From positions 992,001-1,056,000 of the forward strand of contig NZ_CP084528.1 of assembly GCF_020410745.1 (NCBI RefSeq): a DNA stretch of 64,000 bases. The letters are read 5' to 3'. Every line of letters begins with the position of its first letter. Position 1 is the stretch's first letter. The notes below the pieces were generated by a model. It saw nothing but the letters and a program-made list of their open reading frames with translations, had not been told where the DNA came from and did not search any database. Of this stretch, positions 43,447-51,277 are shown one piece after another. The translations under genes were made by a program, and so were the position numbers. Source of the stretch: Kaistella polysaccharea (lineage in GTDB: Bacteria > Bacteroidota > Bacteroidia > Flavobacteriales > Weeksellaceae).

Positions 43447-44547
43447 ATGAAACAGTTAATCACTTTTGTGAAAAAAGAATTCTGGCACGTCTTGCGTGAC
43501 AAGAGAACTTTGCTGGTTCTTTTCGGAATGCCGGTCGTGCAGGTTCTACTGTTTGGTTTTGCTTTAAGTACCGAAGTAAAAAATACTAAAATTGGTGTAT
43601 TAGATCAAGACAAATCTCAAAATTCCATCGAACTCATTTCGAAAATTAAGGCCAACCAATATTTTGATGTTGACAAAAATCTGAGATCGATCGACGAAGC
43701 AGAAGATGCTTTCAAAGGCGGAAAAATAAAAATGCTTCTGGTAATTCCGGCGCAGTTTGCCCAAGATATAAATAGTGGCAAAAAAGCCCAACTTCAACTC
43801 ATCACCGATGGAACCGACATTAATATGGCGAACCAAATCTATAATTTCATGTCGAATATTATTATGGATTTTTACGGTCAACAGACAATGCAACCCAAGT
43901 CCGGCGTACAACCGGAAATCCGCATGCTCTACAATCCACAACTGAAAGGCGCGCCCAATTTCGTTCCCGGCGTGATGGCTTTAATTCTTTTAATCATTTG
44001 TGTTTTGATGACCGCCATCGCCATCGTGCGCGAAAAGGAAATGGGCACCATGGAAGTATTACTCGTATCGCCCATGAAACCGTATATTATTATTTTAGCC
44101 AAAGCAATTCCGTACTTTATTTTATCGATGATCATTTTGGTTTCCATCCTGATTTTGAGCGTCACCGTCCTCGATTTACCCATCAAAGGAAGTCTGCTTT
44201 TACTCTTCGGCATCAGCATTATTTTCATCATCACGAATCTGCTCTTAGGAATTGTGATTTCAATTGTTACAGATAGTCAGCAAACCGCCATGCTTATTGC
44301 CTTAGTGGGAACGATGTTACCCACAATTATGCTGAGTGGTTTTATGTTCCCCGTCGAAAATATGCCGCTTCCTTTACAAATGATTGGCAACGTAATCCCC
44401 GCAAAATGGTATTATGAGATCGCCAAAAACATCATCATCAAAGGAACCGGCCTGGAAGTCATCTGGAAACACGTGCTCGTCCTCATCGGAATGATGCTGG
44501 TTTTATTCGTCATCGCCGTGAAAAAATTTAAAATAAGATTAGAATAA
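43447..44547 (+). CDS. ABC-2 type permease (YbhS/YhhJ-like), first
   Basis: 366 residues. One N-terminal helix (LVLFGMPVVQVLLFGFALS) is followed by a large extracytoplasmic domain (about 40-170) and five C-terminal helices, with the conserved VREKEMGTMEVLLVSPMKPY coupling segment. This is the ABC2_membrane_3 type. With the following permease it should form the heterodimeric membrane unit of the exporter served by the two ATPases. Substrates of the E. coli counterpart include cationic drugs and possibly Na+; here they are unknown. Confidence 0.88.
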   Translation: MKQLITFVKKEFWHVLRDKRTLLVLFGMPVVQVLLFGFALSTEVKNTKIGVLDQDKSQNSIELISKIKANQYFDVDKNLRSIDEAEDAFKGGKIKMLLVIPAQFAQDINSGKKAQLQLITDGTDINMANQIYNFMSNIIMDFYGQQTMQPKSGVQPEIRMLYNPQLKGAPNFVPGVMALILLIICVLMTAIAIVREKEMGTMEVLLVSPMKPYIIILAKAIPYFILSMIILVSILILSVTVLDLPIKGSLLLLFGISIIFIITNLLLGIVISIVTDSQQTAMLIALVGTMLPTIMLSGFMFPVENMPLPLQMIGNVIPAKWYYEIAKNIIIKGTGLEVIWKHVLVLIGMMLVLFVIAVKKFKIRLE

Positions 44548-44565
44548 TTAATGCCATGAGAATAA

Positions 44566-44661
44566 TTATTTGGGCAGACATTTCCGCCTTCCGCTCCCAA
44601 TCTTTTTTTCCAGCGTTTAGGCCAATGCAAAAAAAAGGATTTCCGCTCAACTCGGGCTGCA
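44566..44661. repeat. Dispersed repeat of the TTTGGGCAG...GGGCTGCAG family, copy 1
   Basis: Starts TTATTTGGGCAGACATTTCC, continues with CGCCTTCCGCTCCC, a T7 run, an A8 run, and TTCCGCTCAACTCGGGCTGC. A diverged inverted copy is at 46861-46946. It separates the two permease genes. Confidence 0.7.
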
Positions 44662-44741
44662 GATTTTAGATAATATAAAAAGTGAGATTAAAATTAGATA
44701 ATAGACCGCTTTGCTCCTAGATAAAAGATAATAGACAAAAA

Positions 44742-45866
44742 ATGTTTAGAACATTATTCATATTAATCAAAAAAGAATTCCTGCAGATATTCAGGAACAA
44801 ATCCATATTGGCCATCATTTTCGTGATGCCGGTGATTCAGTTGGTGATTCTTCCGTTGGCCGCAAACTATGAAATAAAAGACATTAAAATCGCCGTGGTT
44901 GATCACGATAAATCAACCCAATCCCGTGAACTCATTCGGAAAATTACGGCGTCAGGATATTTTAAAATTATGGATTATGGCGAAAATTACAATGACGCCT
45001 ATCAGGAAGTTGAAAAAGACAAAATCGATTTAATCCTCGAAATTCCCAATAATTTCGAAAAAGATCTCGTGCGTGAAAACAATGACAAAGTATTAATCGC
45101 CATCAATGCCATCAACGGAACAAAAGCCGGACTTTCCGCCAGTTATCTTGGACAAATTCTGCAGAATTACAATCAGCAAATTCAGTTAGAAATGAATCCG
45201 GAACTGGAAACGGTAAAGAAAAATTCCGGCTTAGAAATCGTTCCGAAATTCTGGTTTAATGAAACCTATAATTACCGACTTTCTTTAGTTCCGGGCATTC
45301 TTGCTTTTCTGGTGACATTAATTGGTGGCTATTTGACCGCTTTGAATATCGTAGAAGAAAAAGAAATCGGAACCATCGAACAAATTAATGTGTCGCCAAT
45401 TAAGAAAAGAGATTTCATCTTAGGAAAATTAATTCCGTTCTGGATTTTATCAATGGTTGCTTTTACGATCGGACTTTTGGTCACTATTTTCGTTTACAAA
45501 ATTCAAATGCAGGGAAGTTATCTCCTCCTCTACGCTTTCATTTCCGTTTACCTCATCGCGATTTTGGGAATGGGACTTTTGGCTTCGGTTTATAGCGATA
45601 CGCAACAACAATCGATGTTTATGGTCTTCTTTTTCATGATGATTTTTATATTAATGAGTGGACTTTTTACGCCGACAGAAAGTATGACCGACTGGGCAAA
45701 ATATATCGCCTATTTAAATCCGGTCACTTACGGTGTCGATGGTGTACGTTTAATCATGTTGAAAGACAGTGGTCTTATGGATCTTCTTCCGCACTTTGGA
45801 TTTATTATCGGACTGGCTATTGTCGTTATTTCGTGGTCTGTTTTACGCTATCACAAAACAAGTTAG
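44742..45866 (+). CDS. ABC-2 type permease (YbhR-like), second
   Basis: 374 residues with the same layout as the first: N-terminal helix SILAIIFVMPVIQLVILPLA, extracytoplasmic domain, then membrane helices with VEEKEIGTIEQINVSPIKKR and a final LNPVTYGVDGVRLIMLK block. The two permeases are homologous but clearly diverged. It lies 194 bp after the first; the gap holds a dispersed repeat, so an additional promoter or readthrough is needed for equal expression. Confidence 0.88.
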   Translation: MFRTLFILIKKEFLQIFRNKSILAIIFVMPVIQLVILPLAANYEIKDIKIAVVDHDKSTQSRELIRKITASGYFKIMDYGENYNDAYQEVEKDKIDLILEIPNNFEKDLVRENNDKVLIAINAINGTKAGLSASYLGQILQNYNQQIQLEMNPELETVKKNSGLEIVPKFWFNETYNYRLSLVPGILAFLVTLIGGYLTALNIVEEKEIGTIEQINVSPIKKRDFILGKLIPFWILSMVAFTIGLLVTIFVYKIQMQGSYLLLYAFISVYLIAILGMGLLASVYSDTQQQSMFMVFFFMMIFILMSGLFTPTESMTDWAKYIAYLNPVTYGVDGVRLIMLKDSGLMDLLPHFGFIIGLAIVVISWSVLRYHKTS

Positions 45867-45965
45867 AAAGGAGAAGTTAAATGTTGGAAAAAGAGCATTG
45901 ATTTCTTGATGATTCAAATCATAAGAAAATGTACTTATAAACCTTATCTTTAAATATTTATAAAA

Positions 45966-46337
45966 ATGAAAAAAACAATACTTCTTATCTTCCTCATTCT
46001 CTTCGGAGCCGTAACGGTTTTTATGAGCAGTTCAGTTCTTTTCGACTGGTTCGGAATCCGAGCAAAAGAAGGAAACTATGTTCCACTGGTTGTTTGGGCG
46101 AATTTCCTTTGTGGAATTCTATATTTAATAGCAGCATTTGGAATACTACAGAACAAGTCTTGGGTGAGAATACCGCTTGTAGCTTCTTTAATTGTTCTAA
46201 TTCTTGCTTATATGAATTTATTCACGCACATTACTACCGGAGGACTTTACGAAACAAAAACCATATTTGCGATGGCTTTCCGATTCGGACTTACCTCCTT
46301 ATTTCTTTTTATAACAATAAAAATTTTAAAAAAATGA
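45966..46337 (+). CDS. Small four-helix membrane protein, unknown function
   Basis: 123 residues, not recognised. Four hydrophobic helices are visible (about 4-27, 41-61, 66-87, 100-120), with a conserved-looking WANFLCGILYLIAAFG. The stop overlaps the next gene's start (ATGA), so it is translationally coupled to a lipoprotein. A weak hairpin (45902-45928) lies upstream. No link to the efflux genes is evident beyond proximity. Confidence 0.75.
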   Translation: MKKTILLIFLILFGAVTVFMSSSVLFDWFGIRAKEGNYVPLVVWANFLCGILYLIAAFGILQNKSWVRIPLVASLIVLILAYMNLFTHITTGGLYETKTIFAMAFRFGLTSLFLFITIKILKK

Positions 46338-46831
46338 AAAAGATTCTTTTATCAGCAATCCTCGGATTAGCAATCGTTATGTCTTGTGAAAAAAAACAGG
46401 AAACAGTAATTGACCAAAATAACAATATGGCAGCAACGGAACAAAATGTTTCTGAAGAACATGCAACCGACGATCATGAAAAATCTGATGACCACGAAGA
46501 AGGTGTAAAACTGGAATTAAACAATGGCGCAAAATGGCCGGTGAACAACGAAATGAAACCGTATGTTGCCGAAATGGAAACCCAACTTAAAGCCTACCAA
46601 CCGGAAAGTGGCGATTACAAAATGTTGGCTGCAAATCTCAGCACTTCTAATGAGAATTTAGTGAAAAGCTGCACAATGACCGGAGTTCCACATGATAATC
46701 TTCACGCTTGGTTAGCGCCTCACATGAAAGAAATCGAGAAACTAAAAAATGCAGAGGACCGAGAGCACGCCAATAAAATAGTAGGAGAACTTAAAGAGTC
46801 GATGGACGAATACCACCAATTTTTTAATTAA
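46334..46831 (+). CDS. Lipoprotein of unknown function
   Basis: 165 residues. The signal sequence MKKILLSAILGLAIVMSC has a lipobox with Cys18. A Glu/Asp/His-rich linker (about 35-60: HATDDHEKSDDHEEG) may bind metal. A helical domain of about 100 residues follows, containing MTGVPHDNLHAWLAPHMKEI, which has three histidines and could be a metal site. It overlaps the upstream membrane protein gene by 4 bp. An earlier in-frame start at 46094 would overlap that gene entirely and is rejected. Confidence 0.78.
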   Translation: MKKILLSAILGLAIVMSCEKKQETVIDQNNNMAATEQNVSEEHATDDHEKSDDHEEGVKLELNNGAKWPVNNEMKPYVAEMETQLKAYQPESGDYKMLAANLSTSNENLVKSCTMTGVPHDNLHAWLAPHMKEIEKLKNAEDREHANKIVGELKESMDEYHQFFN

Positions 46832-46860
46832 TAATGAACAAATAATATTTAAACCGATTT

Positions 46861-46946
46861 TGCAGCCCGGCTTGAACGGAGCTCTTTTTGTGCAGCGTAG
46901 CGAAACAAAAAAACGGGAGTGGAAGACGGAAATTGCTGCCCAAATA
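46861..46946. repeat. Dispersed repeat of the TTTGGGCAG...GGGCTGCAG family, copy 2 (inverted)
   Basis: TGCAGCCCGGCTTGAACGGA ... GGGAGTGGAAGACGGAAATT ... GCTGCCCAAATAA. Its reverse complement aligns with 44566-44661 at both ends; the centre differs (copy 2 has TGTTTCGCTACGCTGCAC). Confidence 0.7.
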
Positions 46947-46979
46947 AAAATAAACCTTCAGAAACTCTGGAGGTTTATT
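46947..46979 (-). terminator. Terminator of mazG
   Basis: On the minus strand a 13-bp stem with one mismatch (ATAAACCTCCAGA / TCTGAAGGTTTAT, 3-nt loop) is followed by a U-rich tail. The stem begins within the mazG stop codon. Confidence 0.8.
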
Positions 46980-47742
46980 CATTTTTCTTGGCCTCTTCCC
47001 AAAGTTCATCCATTTGTTCTAAATTCAAATCTGCCAAATCTAGATTTTTATTCAAAGCCAGATTTTCCATTTTCTGGAATCGGTTGATGAATTTATTATT
47101 GGTTCTTTCTAAAGCCGTGTCCGGATTGATGCCTGAAATTCGCGCGTAATTAACAAGAGAGAAAAAAACATCGCCCAATTCCTGCTCCTTTTTATCAAGA
47201 TCCGTTTCGGCGTGAAATTCGGCTAATTCTTCATCTACCTTTTTCCAGGCATCTTCTGCATTGGCAAATTCAAATCCGATTCCTTTTACTTTATCTTGAA
47301 TGCGATACGCTTTTATCAAACTCGGCGTTCCTTTCGTCACCCCAGAAAGCACCGATTTATTTCCTTCTTTCAGTTTCAGTTTTTCCCAGTTTTGCTTCAC
47401 TTCTTCTTCATCCTTCACTTCAACATCACCATAAATATGCGGATGGCGGAAAATCAATTTTTCATTTAAAGAATTAATGACATCAGCAATATCGAAACTT
47501 CCTTTTTCGGACCCGATTTTAGCATAGAAAACAAGATGCAGTAAAACGTCGCCTAATTCTTTTTTAATCTCTTGTAGATCTTCTTCCAGCAACGCATCTG
47601 AGAGTTCGTAAACTTCCTCCAAAGTTAAATGACGAAGTGTTTGCAAGGTTTGTTTTTGATCCCACGGGCATTTCTCCCGCAAATCATTCATAATGTCGAG
47701 TAAGCGATTGAAAGCGTCGAGTTGTTCTTGTCTGGAGTTCAT
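46975..47742 (-). CDS. mazG: Nucleoside triphosphate pyrophosphohydrolase
   Basis: 255 residues with two MazG-type all-alpha NTP-pyrophosphatase domains. The first starts RLLDIMNDLREKCPWDQKQT and carries the LEEVYELSDALLEED ExxE motif followed by ELGDVLLHLVF. The second starts around EDAWKKVDEELAEFHAE and has KKEQELGDVFFSLVNY. MazG hydrolyses (d)NTPs to the monophosphates and pyrophosphate, and is thought to limit aberrant nucleotides and ppGpp. A TTGACAG-type repeat lies directly upstream of its start. Confidence 0.93.
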   Translation of the reverse strand: MNSRQEQLDAFNRLLDIMNDLREKCPWDQKQTLQTLRHLTLEEVYELSDALLEEDLQEIKKELGDVLLHLVFYAKIGSEKGSFDIADVINSLNEKLIFRHPHIYGDVEVKDEEEVKQNWEKLKLKEGNKSVLSGVTKGTPSLIKAYRIQDKVKGIGFEFANAEDAWKKVDEELAEFHAETDLDKKEQELGDVFFSLVNYARISGINPDTALERTNNKFINRFQKMENLALNKNLDLADLNLEQMDELWEEAKKNE

Positions 47743-47750
47743 TTTAAAGA

Positions 47751-47796
47751 GTTGACAGTTGAGAGTTGATAGTTGAGAGTTGATTGTTGATTGTTG
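47751..47796. repeat. TTGACAGTTGA repeat array, copy 4
   Basis: GTTGACAGTTGAGAGTTGAT followed by AGTTGAGAGTTGATTGTTGA: about five iterations of a GTTGA(T/G)A(G/T)-like unit, related to 40099-40124 and 42988-43018. Confidence 0.6.
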
Positions 47797-47812
47797 TAAA
47801 TTTACTTTAAAT

Positions 47813-47849
47813 AAAAAAACCTTGTCAAAATTTTAAAGTTTGACAAGGT
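47813..47849 (-). terminator. Terminator of the DUF5606 gene
   Basis: ACCTTGTCAAA (47819-47829) pairs perfectly with TTTGACAAGGT (47839-47849). On the minus strand it is followed by a U7 run. It lies 22 bp after the DUF5606 stop. Confidence 0.85.
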
Positions 47850-47871
47850 AAATTTAGAAAGAAGAAGAAAT

Positions 47872-48432
47872 TTATCCCATTTTTCTATGCGTACTTTTTG
47901 GTGCCGACTTCGCTGATGAAGTTGCTGCTTTTACTTTTGGCGTCGTCGTTTTTTCTTTTTTAGGAGCCGCTTTCGTAGCTTCTAATTTATCTGTATTTAT
48001 CTCGTTTGTAGCAGGTTCTTCCATTTCAGGTTCTGCTTTTACAAAACTTTCCGGCGTAATATATCCTGCTTTGTGCAGAATGTTATACCACTGTGCCAAT
48101 TTTTTAATATCAGAAATATAAACCCGGTCCGTATCGTAATTTGGCAAAGACTTGGTCATCAATTCTTTCAACTCATCTTCTGATGATTTGTGAGAAATCG
48201 TCTCTTTGTAGTCTTCATTTTTTGCCAGATTTTCGAAAACATCAAATAACGGAACTTCGTTATCAAAAGTAAACATGGCGATATTATCTAACAAGCTTAC
48301 CTGCGAAGAATTAGTTATACTTGCTTTTTTCTTCGTGATGACATCTTCTACGATAAATCCGCTTTTCAACTGGGAGATCAATTTGTAAAGACCCGGTTTT
48401 CCGGAAATTGAAATTATTTTTTCTAACTGCAT
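47872..48432 (-). CDS. DUF5606 domain-containing protein
   Basis: 186 residues. The N-terminal 130 or so (MQLEKIISISGKPGLYKLIS, then IVEDVITKKKASI, and YISDIKKLAQWYNILHKAG later) correspond to DUF5606, a domain I know mainly from flavobacteria. The C-terminal 50 residues are a basic, Lys/Ala/Pro-rich tail (APKKEKTTTPKVKA), probably disordered and suited to nucleic-acid or ribosome contact. Function is unknown. It lies between mazG and def on the same strand, with 46 bp to def, and may be co-transcribed with ruvX-def. Confidence 0.82.
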   Translation of the reverse strand: MQLEKIISISGKPGLYKLISQLKSGFIVEDVITKKKASITNSSQVSLLDNIAMFTFDNEVPLFDVFENLAKNEDYKETISHKSSEDELKELMTKSLPNYDTDRVYISDIKKLAQWYNILHKAGYITPESFVKAEPEMEEPATNEINTDKLEATKAAPKKEKTTTPKVKAATSSAKSAPKSTHRKMG

Positions 48433-48478
48433 TTTATTATTATTTGTTTGAATTTAATTTTTACTACGCTCCCCCAAT

Positions 48479-49051
48479 TTACTTCGGAAATCTCATTTTA
48501 TAGGTCACAGAAACATCGCCCTGGGCAATTTTCATCAGCTTACCTTTTACCAATTTTTTCTTGAGGGCACTCAGGTGATCAGTAAACAGAATTCCCTGAA
48601 TATGATCGTATTCATGCTGAATTACGCGTGCTCGCATATCTGAGAAAGTATCGGTATGTTTAACGAAATTTTCGTCATAATATTCGATAAGTATGGTTTC
48701 TTTTCTTTTTACATCTTCACGCACATCAGGAATTGAGAGGCAACCTTCGTTGAATTTCCATTCTTCGCCACTTTCCTCCAGGATTTTTGCATTGATTAAA
48801 ATTTTTCTAAAATCTTTCAATTCTTCTGCGATATCTTCGTAATCCTCATCTTCTGCCAAAGGCGAAAGATCCACGACAAACAGCCGAATATCTAAACCAA
48901 TCTGCGGTGCTGCCAAACCAATGCCGTTTGCACTGTGCATGGTTTCGAACATATTGTCGACGAGCGTTTTCAACTCTGGATAGTCCTGCGGAATATCGTG
49001 ACATTTTTTTCTTAAAACGGCATCTCCAAATGCTCTTATCGGTAATATCAT
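48479..49051 (-). CDS. def: Peptide deformylase
   Basis: 190 residues. All three metal-site motifs are present: GIGLAAPQIG (43-52), EGCLS with Cys104, and QHEYDH with His146, Glu147 and His150. It removes the N-formyl group from nascent proteins. A 20-residue acidic insert (SPLAEDEDYEDIAEELKDFR) sits between the first two motifs, as in other flavobacterial enzymes. Its ATG overlaps the ruvX stop (4 bp), so the genes are coupled. Confidence 0.95.
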   Translation of the reverse strand: MILPIRAFGDAVLRKKCHDIPQDYPELKTLVDNMFETMHSANGIGLAAPQIGLDIRLFVVDLSPLAEDEDYEDIAEELKDFRKILINAKILEESGEEWKFNEGCLSIPDVREDVKRKETILIEYYDENFVKHTDTFSDMRARVIQHEYDHIQGILFTDHLSALKKKLVKGKLMKIAQGDVSVTYKMRFPK

Positions 49052-49464
49052 TTCTGTTTCTGCTCTAAAAAATTTTGCAATATAATGGTTGCACTCACTT
49101 TATCAATCAATCCCTTTTCCTCTCTTTTCTTTTTTGTTTTCCCACTCTGTGAGATGGCGAAAGAAGCCATTTTAGACGTAAAACGTTCATCAAAACGCGC
49201 TACTTCAACCAATGGAAATTGGGATTTAAACTTTTCTATAAATTTTAAAATGTCAATTTCCACCTCATTTAAATTTCCCTTTAAATCAGTCGGAAGTCCC
49301 ACCACAATCTGCTCTACTCTATTTTCTAACAAGTACTTTTTCAGAAAAATAAAAATCTCTTTCGTAGGCACAGTCTGCAAACCGCTCGCAATGATTTGCA
49401 TATCGTCGGTAGCTGCTAAGCCGCACCGAGCTTTTCCATAATCAACGGCTAGTATTTGTGACAT
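49048..49464 (-). CDS. ruvX: Holliday junction resolvase-like RuvX/YqgF
   Basis: 138 residues, RNase H-like fold. ILAVDYGKARCGLAATD holds the first catalytic Asp; VVGLPTDLKGN and VARFDERFTS complete the pattern. The E. coli homologue takes part in 16S rRNA 5'-end maturation as well as being annotated as a resolvase. A TTG at 49473 would add three residues; ATG at 49464 fits the family. The promoter element TAAATTTG ends only 6 bp before this ATG, so the transcript may be leaderless. Confidence 0.9.
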   Translation of the reverse strand: MSQILAVDYGKARCGLAATDDMQIIASGLQTVPTKEIFIFLKKYLLENRVEQIVVGLPTDLKGNLNEVEIDILKFIEKFKSQFPLVEVARFDERFTSKMASFAISQSGKTKKKREEKGLIDKVSATIILQNFLEQKQK

Positions 49465-49470
49465 CGTGTG

Positions 49471-49502
49471 CAAATTTACAAATATTTGCCTTTGCTCACA
49501 AA
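49471..49502 (-). promoter_or_regulatory. Promoter of ruvX-def, probably giving a leaderless mRNA
   Basis: On the minus strand TTTG (49502-49499), a 20-bp spacer and TAAATTTG (49478-49471): a perfect match to the flavobacterial consensus. The ruvX ATG follows after 6 bp, about where transcription would begin. Confidence 0.65.
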
Positions 49503-49607
49503 ATTATAAAAATACTGATTAAAGTCACCTGATTTTCAGAAAAGTCCATTTCAAATCTACCTACCTTTAATAAGGCAAAATCTGCCTAAATAAAAATCAT
49601 ACGGATT

Positions 49608-50648
49608 ATGAAAGCTTTAGTATTTAAAGGACCCGGACAAAAAGACCTCGTCGATTGTCCGATGCCGGTGATCAAAGAATCGACCGACGTGATTGTAAAA
49701 CTGGTAAAATCTACCATTTGCGGAACCGACCTTCACATTTTGAAAGGTGATGTTCCGGCTGTAACTCCCGGAAGAATTTTGGGACATGAAGGTATCGGTA
49801 TCGTAGAAGAAATTGGGGACGGCGTTACCAATTTTAAAAAAGGAGATAAAGTGTTAATTTCCTGCATCACTTCTTGCGGAAAATGCGATAACTGTAAAAA
49901 ACAACTCTATGCCCACTGCGACGATGGTGGCTGGATTTTAGGACATTTAATTGATGGAACACAGGCAGAATACGTTCGGATTCCGCACGGTGATAATTCT
50001 CTTTATCATTTAAAGGATGATATTAATGAAGAAGCAGCCGTGATGTTAAGCGATATTTTGCCGACTGGTTTTGAAATCGGTGTGCTGAACGGAAAAGTAA
50101 ATCCCGGTGACACCGTCGCAATTGTTGGTGCAGGACCTATCGGTATTGCAGCACTATTGACCGCACAATTTTTCTCTCCTTCAAAAATTATTATGGTTGA
50201 TGTTGACCAGGAAAGACTGGAACTTTCCCGAAGTTTTGGCGCAACAGATATTGTAAATAGCGGCAATGAAGATCCAATTGAAGCCATTAAAAAAATTGCA
50301 GGAAAAGAAGGTGTTGATGTGGCGATCGAAGCGGTAGGAATACCAGCGACGTTCGATATCTGCCAAAAAATTCTAAAACCTGGCGCGCACCTCGCTAATG
50401 TTGGTGTACACGGCAAACCAGTAGAGCTTCATATTGAAGAACTTTGGATCAGAAATGTAACCATAACGATGGGTTTAGTCTGTGCAAGTACAACACCGAT
50501 GCTGCTGAAAAATGTAGAAAGCAAAAAGCTACAACCGGAAAAACTCGTTACGCACCGATTCGATTTTACAGATATGATTCATGCGTACGAAGTTTTCGGA
50601 AATGCATCAAAAGAAAAAGCGCTGAAAGTCATTATTAATTTTAATTGA
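49608..50648 (+). CDS. Zinc-dependent alcohol dehydrogenase
   Basis: 346 residues, MDR superfamily. Catalytic zinc ligands are Cys38, His60 and Glu61 (ICGTDLHILKG; GHEG). The structural zinc site has Cys90, Cys93, Cys96 and Cys104 (CGKCDNCKKQLYAHC). The Rossmann motif is AIVGAGPIGIAA (about 168-179). It resembles the zinc-dependent alcohol dehydrogenases of tetrameric bacterial type that act on primary or secondary alcohols. The substrate is unassigned. It appears to be a single-gene unit with its own terminator. Confidence 0.9.
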   Translation: MKALVFKGPGQKDLVDCPMPVIKESTDVIVKLVKSTICGTDLHILKGDVPAVTPGRILGHEGIGIVEEIGDGVTNFKKGDKVLISCITSCGKCDNCKKQLYAHCDDGGWILGHLIDGTQAEYVRIPHGDNSLYHLKDDINEEAAVMLSDILPTGFEIGVLNGKVNPGDTVAIVGAGPIGIAALLTAQFFSPSKIIMVDVDQERLELSRSFGATDIVNSGNEDPIEAIKKIAGKEGVDVAIEAVGIPATFDICQKILKPGAHLANVGVHGKPVELHIEELWIRNVTITMGLVCASTTPMLLKNVESKKLQPEKLVTHRFDFTDMIHAYEVFGNASKEKALKVIINFN

Positions 50649-50667
50649 TAACTTTAAATTTTAATTT

Positions 50668-50700
50668 AAAAAAGAGAAGCTTACAACTTCTCTTTTTTTT
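50668..50700 (+). terminator. Rho-independent terminator
   Basis: AAAAAAGAGAAG (50668-50679) pairs with CTTCTCTTTTTT (50687-50698), with a T8 run. It follows the alcohol dehydrogenase gene by 20 bp. Confidence 0.85.
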
Positions 50701-50732
50701 AATTAATTTTATTGTTTTAAAACTATTGCGGA

Positions 50733-51209
50733 ATGAAAACATTAATTCTAGTGCGTCATGCGAAAAGCGACTGGCCGGAAAATACAGATGATTTCGATCG
50801 TCCTCTCGCAGACAAAGGAGAAAAAGATGCTGAAAAAATGGCTCACTTCCTAAAAGAAAATAATATCGAGATTGATAAATTCTTTTCTAGTCCTGCTTTG
50901 CGCGCATTCAGTACGTGTGAAATTTTTAACAAGGAATATAAAATAAAGATTGAAACCCTACAGAAACTCTATAACGCCTCGGAAACTAATTTTGAATCAC
51001 TTGTCACAGAAATTCCAGATGATTTAAGATCAGTGGCAATGTTCTCGCACAACAACGGAATCTCTAATTTCGCGAACAGCATGTCGGACATTATGTTTAT
51101 GTTCCCCACCTGCGGCGTAGCAGGTTTTGAAATAGACTGTGATTCTTGGTCTGATTTTCATGGTGCAAAGAAAAAACTCATTTACTTTTATGAACCGAAG
51201 AAAATTTAA
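50733..51209 (+). CDS. SixA-like histidine phosphatase
   Basis: 158 residues, histidine phosphatase superfamily. The N-terminal phospho-acceptor motif is LVRHAKSDW (Arg8-His9), and the second histidine is in MFSHNNGIS. The short length and the RHAKSDW sequence place it with SixA, which dephosphorylates histidine-phosphotransfer domains or PTS proteins. The actual substrate cannot be read from the sequence. It is followed by a bidirectional terminator shared with the convergent serine hydrolase. Confidence 0.88.
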   Translation: MKTLILVRHAKSDWPENTDDFDRPLADKGEKDAEKMAHFLKENNIEIDKFFSSPALRAFSTCEIFNKEYKIKIETLQKLYNASETNFESLVTEIPDDLRSVAMFSHNNGISNFANSMSDIMFMFPTCGVAGFEIDCDSWSDFHGAKKKLIYFYEPKKI

Positions 51210-51225
51210 ATCTTCCATAAAGACC

Positions 51226-51258
51226 AAAAAACCTCATCAAATAATTGGTGAGGTTTTT
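51226..51258. terminator. Bidirectional rho-independent terminator
   Basis: AAAAACCTCATCAA / TTGGTGAGGTTTTT stem with an ATAA loop (51226-51258). U-tracts on both strands serve the SixA-like and serine hydrolase genes. Confidence 0.85.
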
Positions 51259-51277
51259 CATTAACATTTTCAAAATA

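Noticed and set aside
45902-45928. Terminator after the second permease gene
   Set aside because: A bulged AT-rich hairpin (TTTCTTGATGAT / ATCATAAGAAA) is present but has no U-tract, so termination is not supported.
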